62,464 nt of DNA from the NCBI GenBank assembly GCA_006386115.1, contig VFIW01000170.1:1-62464 (forward strand). The letters run 5' to 3'. A program made the translations under genes and the position numbers. Position 1 is the stretch's first letter; each line of letters opens with the position of its first letter. This document shows positions 29,700 to 39,609 of this stretch, piece after piece. The notes under the pieces are model-generated. The model did not search any database. It worked only from the letters and a program-made list of their open reading frames with translations, and had not been told where the DNA came from. Source of the stretch: Globisporangium splendens (taxonomy: Eukaryota > Oomycota > Peronosporomycetes > Pythiales > Pythiaceae).

Positions 29700-31180
29700 T
29701 GGAGGCAATCCTGATTCGCATCAAAAAGGACCTCCCACACATCAAGAAGGTTGTTGTGCTCTCCGACAATGCAACTTGCTACCAGAACATGCTTCTCCCC
29801 CTGGTGTTCCTGCTTCTTGGTTATGTGCACGGAATCGATATAGTCCGTTTGATCCACACTGAGACACAAGACGGCAAAGGTGTCTTGGGTTCCCACTTTG
29901 CTCGTTCGATGCAGGTGCTGATCGCGTGGGTGCGTGAGGGTAATAATTGCATCACCCCAACGCAGACTGTCATCGGGCTGAAATCACATGGAGGATTGCC
30001 GAATTCTGTAGTCGAGCTCGTGGAACACGATCGATCGTCTCTTCAAAAGCTAGTGACTGACGCTAAGCAAATGGAGAAGCAGCTTCGTGCATGTGTAAGC
30101 AGAGCAAACGAAGTTCAGGTATCGTGGTCGGCAACATCATCTCCAATCAATCGCAAAGGAAATGTCAAATACTCACAGTGTCCAGATTTCGAGTTGAAAG
30201 TGTTTGCGGCGTCTGGAATTGGAGGTGGAGGTTCCTTTCGTTGTAGTCCGAGTCGCAATGTGTGCAGAGTCTTGCATCCATCCAGCATTGCGTTTGATGA
30301 TGCCAACCGAGAAGAAGAGCGCGAGCAAGAGGAAGATGAGTGCCATCCAGGAGGAGCCGACGACTGGGACAGCATGCCACTGCAAGATTCAAGCGATAGT
30401 GACGGAGAATACAGCGATGAGAGCCAAACCGAAGTGATCGAGATGAGTGTTACAACCGGTCTGGTAACAGGCGTTCGAATTGCCACTCAGGGACAGATTC
30501 GGCGGCGGACACTGCGGTGGAGACACAAGCCACGGCAAAACGATCACTCGCAAGCAGAAGTTCGATCCAGAGACGTTGTTTCGTTTGCTGTGCGCTCTGC
30601 TATCCTAATGCATTCCGCAGGAGAAGTGTTTGTGCAGGACCGAGCTTCCTTATACGGACGACAGAGAAGCAGCCAAGAGTTCGTCCTCCCCCAAGCGTTT
30701 AACTCTGGTTGGGCTGCGAGGCCGAAGCGTGGGAGTTTGTATGGAAAGCCATACATCGAGAGCTTCTGCGATGACATCAAGTCGTTGTTTATGGAAGGCG
30801 AACGTTCAGCAGCGAGCAAAATGGGTCCAGGAAGAATGTTGGAGATGCTACGCATCAATTACCCGGGGCGGTATGACTTACCGACAGAGAACGAGATTCG
30901 ACAGGAGATCACAAAGCTAAAGATCCAAGCGTCGCAAAGGTTACTCGAAGGAGGCGAGTCGACCGCATTTGATGTGCCTTCTGGTGCAGATGGTTGTCAA
31001 GCCGCTCTCAGTAGATTTGTTGAAGAAGATCCGACTATCAAGCCAAGAGCTGCTCTAGCACGATTTCGAGACGAAGTGCCCAATTCTCGACTGACAGATA
31101 CTCAAATCAAGACCGAGGTGAGCTACTTCAAGTCCAGAGTAAAAGCAAAGGCTTCCAAGGTCGATGAGCCAACACGCTAG
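29699..31180 (+). pseudogene. 5'-truncated transposase-like ORF
   Basis: 493 residues open from an ATG whose A is the last base of the LTR piece, so the true N-terminus is lost. The N-terminal part (VVVLSDNATCYQN, then HTETQDGKGVLGSHFA) resembles an Asp-containing RNase-H-like core seen in large, poorly characterised eukaryotic transposase-like proteins. The C-terminal part (GWAARPKRG, YIESFCDDIKSLFMEGE, PGRMLEMLRINYPG, LPTENEIRQEITKL) resembles the tail of the same proteins. Between them is an acidic stretch (EEEREQEEDE and following). I cannot name the superfamily. There is no stop within the surviving part, so the truncation is probably recent. Confidence 0.5.
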
Positions 31181-31373
31181 CAAGAGCTTCGACAATTTGC
31201 TCGCTGACGAACGTTGACGGCCGTCAAAATATCTGTATCATGACCACATAACTTCTCTGACTGATACGTGCCAAGCTGAGAGAAGACCGAGTGGGAATGT
31301 GAGCTTCTTCACTTCAACCCCCGGAAAAGGTTCAGCTTTAGAGCAATCGTACTCAAAACCGACAACGCAGGTG
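31181..31373. other. Short spacer before the E2 insertion site
   Basis: No gene recognised; it leads into a Ser/Gly/Val-rich frame. Confidence 0.3.
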
Positions 31374-31610
31374 GATCGACAACAGTTGACAGTGTGTCGT
31401 TGTTCAGTGGGTCGAGCAGTGTAGCTACATCAGGCTACTCGATTTCGGTCGCACGTGACGTTGGCAACAGCACGAGCCGCGGCGTGTCGGTGAGCAGTGG
31501 CGGCAGCGCGTCCGGTGTGGATGCATCGGGTGTTGTGCGCGTGGTGTCTGGCAATGCGACGGACGGTCCAAGTGAGCAGCGGGTCGAGCGTGAGTTCAGC
31601 TGCTGGCGTG
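31374..31610 (+). pseudogene. Ser/Gly/Val-repeat gene fragment, left of E2
   Basis: A frame reading SVSLFSGSSSVATSGYSI, then VSVSSGGSASGVDASGVV and similar, has a loose repeat of about 16-18 residues (S-G-x-A-S-G-V-x-G-x-V-x-V). Similar beta-type repeats occur in large oomycete proteins. It is interrupted by E2; a related frame continues after the TSD at 46700. Confidence 0.45.
31606..31610 (+). other. E2 target-site duplication, left copy (GCGTG)
   Basis: GCGTG precedes the LTR start at 31611 and is repeated at 46700-46704 after the right LTR. A 5-bp duplication is usual for Ty3/gypsy integrases. Confidence 0.85.
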
Positions 31611-32217
31611 TGTAATGGGCTAAGGCTGCCATTACATGCAAGGTGGCTCTTTGTGTGTGTCACACACCACCTTGTGGAAGTGCATTGTGGGTGCGAAGAT
31701 ATTGGGTGAAACACATAATAGTGATCCCCACATGCACAGGTGACGTCATCGTCTGACGTCAGAGCAATCTGTGTCTGAGTTGAGTGTTGGTCGCTCGCAA
31801 TCATTGAGATTCGGCGTGATTACGCACAACAGTACTCTAGACACGTGAGTGATGGTTCCTACTTGGGAAACTGCACTGGTGATGAGACCGACGTGTCTCT
31901 GCCACCTAAAGTGTGGCGCGAGCCAATCACTTTGCAGGGAATTTTCCACGGGACTTCAAGTTCAAGTTTCTCGAAGATCCCCTGGGTTCAACCTCAGTGT
32001 ACCCAAGGTTTTATATATCAGATTCATAGGTTTTATTGTGCATGTTTAGGTTTTAGTTATAAAACCTCTAGGAGCCCTAGTGGTGTTTTACATGTAGTGT
32101 CAGGAACCATAAGCTCATTTCAATTCAGTTGCATTTTTGCCAAGTTCCTCTCAAGTCTTCCTCTTCAAGCGCAAGCGTGCGTGCCGTGTTTGAGGCTGTC
32201 TCGGATAGCCTCTTACA
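31611..32217 (+). repeat. 5' LTR of E2 (LTR-c)
   Basis: 607 bp, TGTAATGGGC to CCTCTTACA. It shares about 250 bp of core (about 31845-32065, with TTTATATATCAG at about 32009) with the E1/E3 LTRs but has different ends. Two TGACGTCA palindromes at 31741-31748 and 31754-31761. Confidence 0.9.
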
Positions 32218-32219
32218 CC

Positions 32220-32238
32220 TGGTAGCACTTCGTAGTCC
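32220..32238 (+). other. Primer-binding site of E2
   Basis: TGGTAGCACTTCG two bases after the LTR, identical over 13 bases to E1 and E3. Confidence 0.65.
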
Positions 32239-32324
32239 TTCCAACGACCAAGTCAAGAGTCTGCATAGGCCGCTTGTGTAGCGTGCGCGGACATTCCAAG
32301 ACCCCTGTCCGATTGTGAGAAACA

Positions 32325-33368
32325 ATGGAAGGGATTGAGACGCCGATGGGCTCGATGCCTGGAGAGACCGTGGAGCTGACGAATGAGCATTTTCCTCATT
32401 TGTCGAGCCACGAGTGGGCAGCCCTCGAGCGTATGCGAGCGGTCATCGGTGATGCGGCTGTGATCAGTTTGCTGAGATCAGCGTCACCGGATGAGCAGAG
32501 GAACGCGGCTACGAGCTTCATGCATCACGAGATCATGAACTCTCATCGACAGCCCGCAACTCCTGTCACGACGATGAGAGTGGCACCTCTGAAGCTCGAT
32601 GTATCTCCGTACCGTGGCGGAGAGAACGAACCTCTAGCGAGATGGTTCGTTGAGTTGGATGCAGCGATCACTGCAAGACAACTACGGGACCCAATGCAGC
32701 AAGTGTTGTTTGCGATGTCAAACCTTGCGGGCCGAGCGAAGAGTTGGGCGTATGGGAAGCGATTGGCGGAGCCACATTGCTTCTACGACCTGGACGACTT
32801 CAAGCGAGAGCTGAAGAAGGCTTTTGAGCCTCCGCAGAGCGAATTTCGGGCTCGCGCTGAGTTCTTAAAGCTTCGTCAGGGTAAATACGACCTACACTCG
32901 TACGCTCAACGAGCACGATACCTCGTGTCAAGTATCGTGAATGAGCCGATTGATGCCTCAACGCAAGTTGTGACATTCATGGCAGGGCTCAATGATGGTC
33001 CAATTCGGAACCAGCTGTTCCGCGAGTACCCCAAGACGCTGGGTGAAGCCATCGAGCGAGCGATGCAAGAAGAATTCAGCATCAAGCAAGCCAAGTTCAA
33101 CGGTTTCGGCCCTCGCCCTGTTCGACAACACGCAGTCACACACGACGGTCCAGAACCGATGGACATCTCGTATGCCGATGCGACTACAAGCAGATACCCA
33201 CGCAATGACGGGAAGTGTTTCCGTTGTGGCAAGCCCGGTCACATCGCAAGAAATTGCAAGGTGTCCTTACCAAGCCAGCGAGCGACACACGGTTCGCAAT
33301 CGAATCGACCAGGCAGAGGCCGGCGATTCGAGCGTTCCCAACAGCCAAAAAACGGGAACGACCAGTAG
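32325..33368 (+). CDS. E2 gag (capsid + CCHC nucleocapsid)
   Basis: 347 residues. Ty3/gypsy capsid region (SPYRGGENEPLARWFVELDA, REAEFLKLRQ-like segment) with zinc knuckle CFRCGKPGHIARNC at residues 298-311 and an Arg/Gly-rich tail. Start ATG 32325 (MEGIETPMG), conserved with E1 and E3. The stop at 33366-33368 is four codons past the slippery heptamer. Intact and clearly related to, but diverged from, E1 gag. Confidence 0.92.
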   Translation: MEGIETPMGSMPGETVELTNEHFPHLSSHEWAALERMRAVIGDAAVISLLRSASPDEQRNAATSFMHHEIMNSHRQPATPVTTMRVAPLKLDVSPYRGGENEPLARWFVELDAAITARQLRDPMQQVLFAMSNLAGRAKSWAYGKRLAEPHCFYDLDDFKRELKKAFEPPQSEFRARAEFLKLRQGKYDLHSYAQRARYLVSSIVNEPIDASTQVVTFMAGLNDGPIRNQLFREYPKTLGEAIERAMQEEFSIKQAKFNGFGPRPVRQHAVTHDGPEPMDISYADATTSRYPRNDGKCFRCGKPGHIARNCKVSLPSQRATHGSQSNRPGRGRRFERSQQPKNGNDQ

Positions 33369-33387
33369 GAGCGGGGCTCCCTACTGG
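33347..33387 (+). promoter_or_regulatory. -1 ribosomal frameshift signal, E2 gag-pol
   Basis: A AAA AAC at 33347-33353, with AAA and AAC being gag codons. The pol frame is exactly -1. An 8-nt spacer is followed by a hairpin: CCAGTAGG (33362-33369) with CCTACTGG (33380-33387), plus inner AGC/GCT around a GGG loop and one bulged C at 33379. In E1 and E3 the inner pair is GGC/GCC: A-T has become G-C with both partners changed, which supports pairing in RNA. Geometry matches known -1 frameshift signals. Confidence 0.8.
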
Positions 33388-36238
33388 GCGAACAAAGAGT
33401 TCTGTGAATGTCGTGGAAGCGCAGAACTCTTGCCCCGGTGTGCGCAACGCACATGAAGTTTCCGCGAACAGATGTGAGCGTGTCGAGCAAGAGCCAGCCT
33501 TGATAGTCCACAAGGTTAAGGTAGATGGTTACTCAGAACCTCTACGGGCTCTTGTAGACACTGGTGCGTCGAACAATTTTGTCCGCACACAAGTGGTGAG
33601 AAGGCAAGGTTTGGACCTGCCTATCTCGAACAAGGAAATGATCGTTCGCTTGGCGAATGGATCGAAAGTGACGATGCCTAAGCGCGTGTTGCGTATGGCA
33701 ATCGAATGTGATGATTTCCGAGGCGAAGATGAGTTTATTCTACTCGACCTCGATGACAAGTTTGATCTGATTCTGGGAATGCCCTGGTTGAGAAGGTACC
33801 AACCGAGCATTGACTGGAAGAAGAAGAAGATCAGCGTCGACAAGCAAGTCGACGAAGACCTCAGCTGCCAGGCAGCAAGAGAGGTGATTTGGGCATATAC
33901 ATCTGTTGAAGATGTGTCTAATGAGAGTCAGGCGTGCGATGGCCCCTCACACTCAAATGACAAGCCCGTGAAGACCACTGGAGGTGGAGTAGTCAGGCGC
34001 CAGAAAAAGACTACTCCTGTAGCCAAGAGCGATGAAGAGTTCCGCTCTGGCAGGGTTAAAGAAGACAAGAAGACCGACGAAGAAGAACGAAGATCTGCAA
34101 GCGTCCCTGATCAAGACACAAGAGAAGCAGAAGATGAAGTGAAGCGACAAGAACAAGCCACTTCAAGCGAATATGTGAACGTCGCAGTCTACAATGAAGA
34201 AGGTGACAGCCAGATAGTGCGTCACGTACAAGTTGAAAATCCTCCAAGTCTGGCTCAAGAATTGATTTCCTTGCCGTTGATGAGCAAGAAGACGCTTAAG
34301 CGTAGCCTGGCGAAAGGCGAAATTTCGCAAATTTGTGCGATCGTCGATGAAGTTGCCGACGATGTCATCAACACTGCGGAAGTGTTAGATGAGAGAACAC
34401 GGAAGGAGAGGTTTGATGAGCAGTCGTGGGACGCTCTAAAGACAAACCCCGTGTATGGACTTGTCAAGGAATATGCGGACATATTTCCAGACAAAGTGCC
34501 GGACGAATTGCCGCAGGACAGAGGCATTCGTCACGAGATAGATGTACTTCCGGGAACGAAGTACTGTATCACGAGGCAATGGCCGCTACCGAAGGAACAA
34601 GTCGATGCGATCGACGAGTTCTTCGCGCAGCGACAGAAGGCTGGCCATGTGCGCGAGAGCAAGTCTCCGCACTGTAGTCCCACCTTCTGTGTGAAGAAGG
34701 CCACAGGCGGTTGGCGCATTGTTCACGCATTCAACAAATTGAATGATGCGACCATACCTGCTCAGACCCCAGTTCCACGCAAGGATATGATCCTTGATGG
34801 AATGGTTGGCAGCACTGTCTTTAGCGCGATCGATCTGAAAGACGGGTTCTATCAGATTCGAATGCGCGAGAGCGATGTACCATTTACAGCAGTTAGCACC
34901 CCTAGTGGTATGCTGTGGGAGTGGATGGTGATGCCACAAGGTCTGAAGAACGCACCAGCAACTTTCAACAGAATGGTCACGAATGTACTTCATCCATTGA
35001 GAGAGTTTGCACCGAGCTACTTTGACGACATATTCGTTCATAGTAAGGCCTCGGAAGGGAAGAAAGATGTCGATGTTCATCTTGAACATCTTCGTCAAGT
35101 CTTTCAAGTTATGCGTGAGAACAAACTGTACGCTAACTTGAAGAAATGCATCTTCTTCGCCCCCGAGATCCCTGTACTCGGTTGCTTTGTTGGCAAGAAT
35201 GGCGTTCGGGTCGATCCTGAGAAGGTCAAGTCTATCGACGATTGGCCTATTCCTCAGAACATCAAACAGCTACGTCAGTGGCTGGGTTTGGCCAACTATT
35301 TGCACAAATACACGCGCAACTATGCAGCGTTAGTGCAACCCCTCACGAGTCTTTTGAAGAAAGATAATGAGTGGGAATGGTCAGAGGAACATCAGGCAGC
35401 GTTTGCCAAAGTAAAGAAGAGCTTAAGAGAAGCTCCTGTCCTAGCTCTCGCAGACCATGAGAAGCCGTTCCATGTAGTCTGCGATGCGAGCGACTATGCC
35501 ATCGGGTGTGCACTGATGCAACACGATGATGAGGGCAAAGAAAGAGTTGTGTCGTATCAGTCACGACAACTCAGGCCCGCAGAACGGAACTATCCGGTCC
35601 ATGACAAGGAACTATTGGCCATGAAGTATGCATTGGCAAAGTTCCGAGTCTATTTGCTTGGTGAAAAGCAGTTCGCTATTTACACTGATCACGCATCACT
35701 GCGGACAGCTGTAAAGACGCCTCACCTATCGCAAAGAATGGCAAGATGGTTTTCCTTCTTCGCTGAGTACAACTTTGTTGTACATTATAAGCCCGGCAAG
35801 TCAAACATTCTTGCCGATGCGCTGTCAAGACGTCCGGATTATGATCCGAAGAACAAGAGTGACGACACGAACGGAGCGTGCCGACTCTGTGAAGACGTCA
35901 ACGCGATTGCTACGGGAGTGACAAGCACAGTCCAAGAAGAGATCACTGAGGGATACAAGCAAGACGAAGCATGCCAAGAACTGATCAAGTATTTCAAGAA
36001 TCCCTCAGAGAAGGCACTCCAAAACCTCCCACCAAGAGCAAGATCGCGTGTTCACCGTTACAGCATGCACAATGAGCTGCTGTACTATACGGTTGACGAA
36101 GGGGATCCAGCGAGGATCGTTGTCCCCAACGACGAAGGTCTGCGTCATCGACTCTTGTACGAGTATCATGACGGTCCTTCGAGTGGCCATCTCGGACGTG
36201 AGAAAACGTTTCTCAACTTGTCTCGAGATTACTACTGA
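33353..36238 (+). pseudogene. E2 pol, N-terminal part (protease, RT, RNase H), ends at TGA
   Basis: Retropepsin DTGASNNFV at 33557; RT with TFCVKKATGGWRIVHAFNKL, SAIDLKDGFYQIRM, MPQGLKNAPATFNRM and YFDD at 35018-35029; RNase H FHVVCDASDYAIG, YTDHASLRTA and NILADALSRRPDYD; then the integrase zinc-finger start HLGREKTF. The frame stops at TGA 36236-36238, where E1 and E3 have TGG (DYYWPHMYK). One G-to-A change explains it; all other codons are open, so the loss is recent or tolerated by readthrough. Confidence 0.88.
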
Positions 36239-37812
36239 CCTCACATGTACAAGTGGGTTCGCAAGTATGTGCGTACTTGCGAAGTGTGCCAAAGAGTTAA
36301 GCCATCCGGCTCTACTCGGGCCCCACTTCGTTCATTGGCTGTCCCTCAGGACAGTTGGAAGTCTGTGAGTATGGATTTCATATTCGGACTTCCAAGAGAC
36401 AAACACGGACGCAATGGCATCCTTGTGTTTGTGGACCGATTCAGCAAGATGGTCCATCTTGCGCCGGTCTCGGATAAGATCTCGGCAGAGATGACTGCGA
36501 AAGTCTTTGTAGACGTGGTGTTCCGTCTACATGGTCTGCCCTCGGAGATCGTATCAGACCGTGACACTCGGTTTACGTCTAGGTTCTGGCGAACTCTGCT
36601 TGGCATTTTGGATACAAAACTATCCATGTCAACAGCAGCACACCCAGAGACAGACGGTCAAACTGAACGAGTGAATCGTGTCCTGGAAGACGTGTTGCGC
36701 AGTTATGCGACGTCTTTCGGAGAGTGGAGTGAGTTTCTCCCTCTCGCAGAGTTTGCGTTGAACAACTCCACGCATGTCTCGACAGGTCATACCCCGTTCT
36801 ATGTGAACTACGGACTCCACCCGAGAGTGCCAGCGTCACTAGTGGGAGAGGTTTCTACCTTAAGTGGGGGAGAGACTATGGCTAAGGAGCCACAGTCGGA
36901 CCTGAATGCTGTCACAGAGTTAAAAGCCAATTTTGACTCGATGAAACCTCTAGACGACATGACAAGTCGTGAGGCACAGCAAGTCGATGACTTTATTGTG
37001 AGGAGACAAGCCGTTGTGAGGTTTGTTCGAGACGCAATCGCAAAGGCTCAGGATCTGCAAAAGGAGCAAGCAGACAAGAGTGGAAGGAAGAACAAGCAAG
37101 TATATAAGATCAATGATCTTGTATTACTTAGCACGGCTAATCTACCTGAACACGCAGTGTCCAACTTGGGGAGTTCGAAACTTCTGCCAAGATATATTGG
37201 ACCGTTCAGGGTAGTTAAATGCAATGGTGATGCCTACACACTAGACATTCCTAAACGCATGCGACTACACCCTACGTTCTACGTAGGTAGACTAAAGCCT
37301 TACCTTCCAAGTGGGTCAGCGAACCCTACAGAGCCTTTGGCAGACGATCAAGTCGATCCTGAAGTCGCTCCACCAGCTCGCGAAGAGTCTGTAACTCATC
37401 GTCATGGAGCTTCTTCTCGGCATAAAGGCGCTGAAGCACATCAAAGGACTCGTCCTTTATTGTCTCCAACGCGAGAAGGCGACCATGATACTCCTTCCGA
37501 AGTATCTCAAGAGAAGCCCCTGCCTCTTCCACAGAGCGCAGTAGACGTTCGTGATACGCATCACGAGCTTTCTCAGCCTTCTGGAGTCGTTCAAGCTCGG
37601 CTTGAATCTTCTCGAACCTCTGTTCGAAACGTGACTCCATTGCCGAACGCTGGGCAAGACCATCGAAGAGCAAGTCGATCTTCGACTCCTGCTCCTTCAA
37701 CCAGTCTTCGAGGCTTTCGCACCGGTCTTCGAGTACCGCGTTGCGAACTTCAAGAGCCTCGATCTGAGCGCGGTGAGCACTCTTCCACTTCCAGAGTCAC
37801 TCAATCGTTTTC
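36239..37812 (+). pseudogene. E2 pol, integrase part, broken by E3
   Basis: Continues in frame after the TGA: CEVCQRVKPSGS completes the HHCC finger; the integrase core has MDFIFGLPRDKHG, FVDRFSKMVHL and AHPETDGQTERVNR, carrying the D,D(35)E residues; then NLGSSKLLPRYIGPF and a linker. It runs into the LTR of E3 at 37813, within the linker before the chromodomain. Confidence 0.88.
37326..37812 (-). pseudogene. E2 antisense coiled-coil ORF, C-terminal piece
   Basis: Antisense to the E2 linker. It encodes the same coiled-coil C-terminus as the E1 and E3 antisense proteins (FEQRFEKIQAELERLQKAEK, RLYAEKKLHDDEL, VERLQDRLDRL). Near the E3 junction the left copy of the duplicated 21 bp has TGA where the right copy has CGA, so the cut piece also has a stop. 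Confidence 0.7.
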
Positions 37813-38462
37813 TGTAAGAGGGCGCTGTTCACAACAGTCCCCAAAACACGGCACACACGCTTGTGCCAGAGGAAGCAATCCCGACTTGGAGGGAGAGAAG
37901 AACGACTTGAGGGCTTGGTGGTAAAATTGCAACTGAATTAAAATGCTTATGGTTCCTGTCGATACTTGTAAATGAACCCCAAGGGATCCTACACGTTTTA
38001 TAACTAAAACCTAAACATACACAATAAAACCTATGAATATGATATATAAAACCTTGGGTACACTGAGGTTGAACCTACGGGATCTTCGAGAAGCTTGAAC
38101 TTGAAGTCCCGTGGAAAATTCCCTGCAAAGTGATTGGCTACAGCCACTCACTTTAGGTGGCAGAGACACGTTGGTCTCATCACCAGTGCAGTTTCCCAAG
38201 TAGGAACCATCACTCAGTACTTGATTAGTACATGGATGTCATCACTCTGTACTGATTAGTACATGTGGACAACATTCTGCACTGATCAGCACAGAGAGCG
38301 CTCGTGACGTCATGGGATGACGTCACATGTGCATGTGGGGACTGTGTTACCGTAATCCCTTTGTTAATTGTCTCTCCACAATGCACACTGAAGGTGGTGT
38401 GTGGCACACTAAATCTGGGAACAGATCCACCTTCATGTAATGGCTAGGTATAGCCCATTACA
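37813..38462 (-). repeat. 3' LTR of E3 (LTR-d)
   Basis: 650 bp; the outer end reads TGTAAGAGGG instead of TGTAATGGGG. Paired TGACGTCA sites are present. Closest to LTR-a and LTR-b. Confidence 0.88.
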
Positions 38463-38538
38463 TCATCCCCTCCTTAAAGTCACAAGTACCTTGCGTACTT
38501 TTGCAGACCTTTCGGAGCAGTTCGCTTTCCAATCGGCC

Positions 38539-39609
38539 ATGAAGCGACCAAGTGACCAAGTGAATCAAGATGAAGAACGTCCTTTGCCCAAGCGACAGCA
38601 GACAGCTCCAGAACTCTTCGACGTATCCTCCATTCTGAAGAAGAAGGGGGATCTCGAGTTCTACAAGGAGCGGTTCTTCAGTTGGCGTCGGATCAACGAT
38701 CGCGATGATCCGAACCAACCCATCGTAGCTCAGAGAGACTCATGGCGAACATTTGTTCGTCTTGAGAACGAGAACAAGATGGAGCGTCTTCTTCGTCGTG
38801 GCAATGCTCGTGCCCAAAGAAGAACTCCTGCTGACGACAGAGCGAATCCCAGCTCTGGTCGTCGTAGTGTCGCCCCTGGCGACGCTACAAGCGGTTCTCG
38901 TAGCTGCGGACCACGTCGGGAACATCAGACTCCATCGTCTGCCGTGGTTCCCACGTGTCCGAGCTCGGTGGATATCCACGCCACCGAACTCTGTAGAAGC
39001 GTTGATGGTTCAACTGCTTCTTTCCTCGACGATGAGTCGGTCGATCTTCGTGATCAACAATCGACTCAACCACCCAACGATGCTCTCCCTGAGAGTCTAA
39101 CAACGGGGGTGGGGCTGAACGAGAAAACGATTGAGCGACTCTGGAAGTGGAAGAGTGCTCATCGTGGGCAAATCGAGGCTTTGCAGCAGCGTTGTTCGAC
39201 ACTTGAGGAGCGCTGCGAGAGTCTCGAGAACCTTGTCGCCGATCATGAGTCAAAGATCGATGTCCCGACAGAAGGTTGTGCCCAGTGTTCGGCTTTGGAG
39301 TCCCGTTTCGAGGAACGGTTCCAACAAGTTCAGGGCGAACTTGTCCGACTCCAGAAGAACGAGAAGTCTCGTGAGTTGGCTCACGATCGCCTTTTGCGCT
39401 CTGTGGAAGAGGCAGGTTCGGCTTTTGAGGTACTTCGTGGTGAGTACCATTCTCGTCTTCAAGCGCTGGAGTCGGTGAAGGACCAATCCTTCGACGTCCT
39501 GCAACTCTTGTACGCCGAGAAGAATCTCCAGAGCGACGAGCTGTTTGCTCTTCGCAATCAAGTGGAGAAGCTTCAAGATCAGCTTGATCGTTTGCGGAAG
39601 ATCTCATAG
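38539..39609 (+). CDS. Antisense coiled-coil protein of E3 (aORF)
   Basis: 356 residues, complete, same layout as in E1: basic N-terminus (MKRPSDQV, then KRQQTAPELF, FYKERFFSWRR), variable Ser/Arg middle, coiled coil with differences from E1 mostly in the middle of the coil (for example LTEGCAQCSALESRFEERF-like versus E1), and the same C-terminus LRNQVEKLQDQLDRLRKIS. The first 350 bp lie 3' of the pol stop. No stop codon has accumulated, although pol of this element carries one. Confidence 0.65.
   Translation: MKRPSDQVNQDEERPLPKRQQTAPELFDVSSILKKKGDLEFYKERFFSWRRINDRDDPNQPIVAQRDSWRTFVRLENENKMERLLRRGNARAQRRTPADDRANPSSGRRSVAPGDATSGSRSCGPRREHQTPSSAVVPTCPSSVDIHATELCRSVDGSTASFLDDESVDLRDQQSTQPPNDALPESLTTGVGLNEKTIERLWKWKSAHRGQIEALQQRCSTLEERCESLENLVADHESKIDVPTEGCAQCSALESRFEERFQQVQGELVRLQKNEKSRELAHDRLLRSVEEAGSAFEVLRGEYHSRLQALESVKDQSFDVLQLLYAEKNLQSDELFALRNQVEKLQDQLDRLRKIS

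Noticed and set aside
36236..36238. TGA recoded as Trp in this genome
   Set aside because: Host genes such as COX15, the transporters and the MAP kinase use TGG for conserved Trp and end at normal stops; two TGA in transposon pol are more simply mutations.
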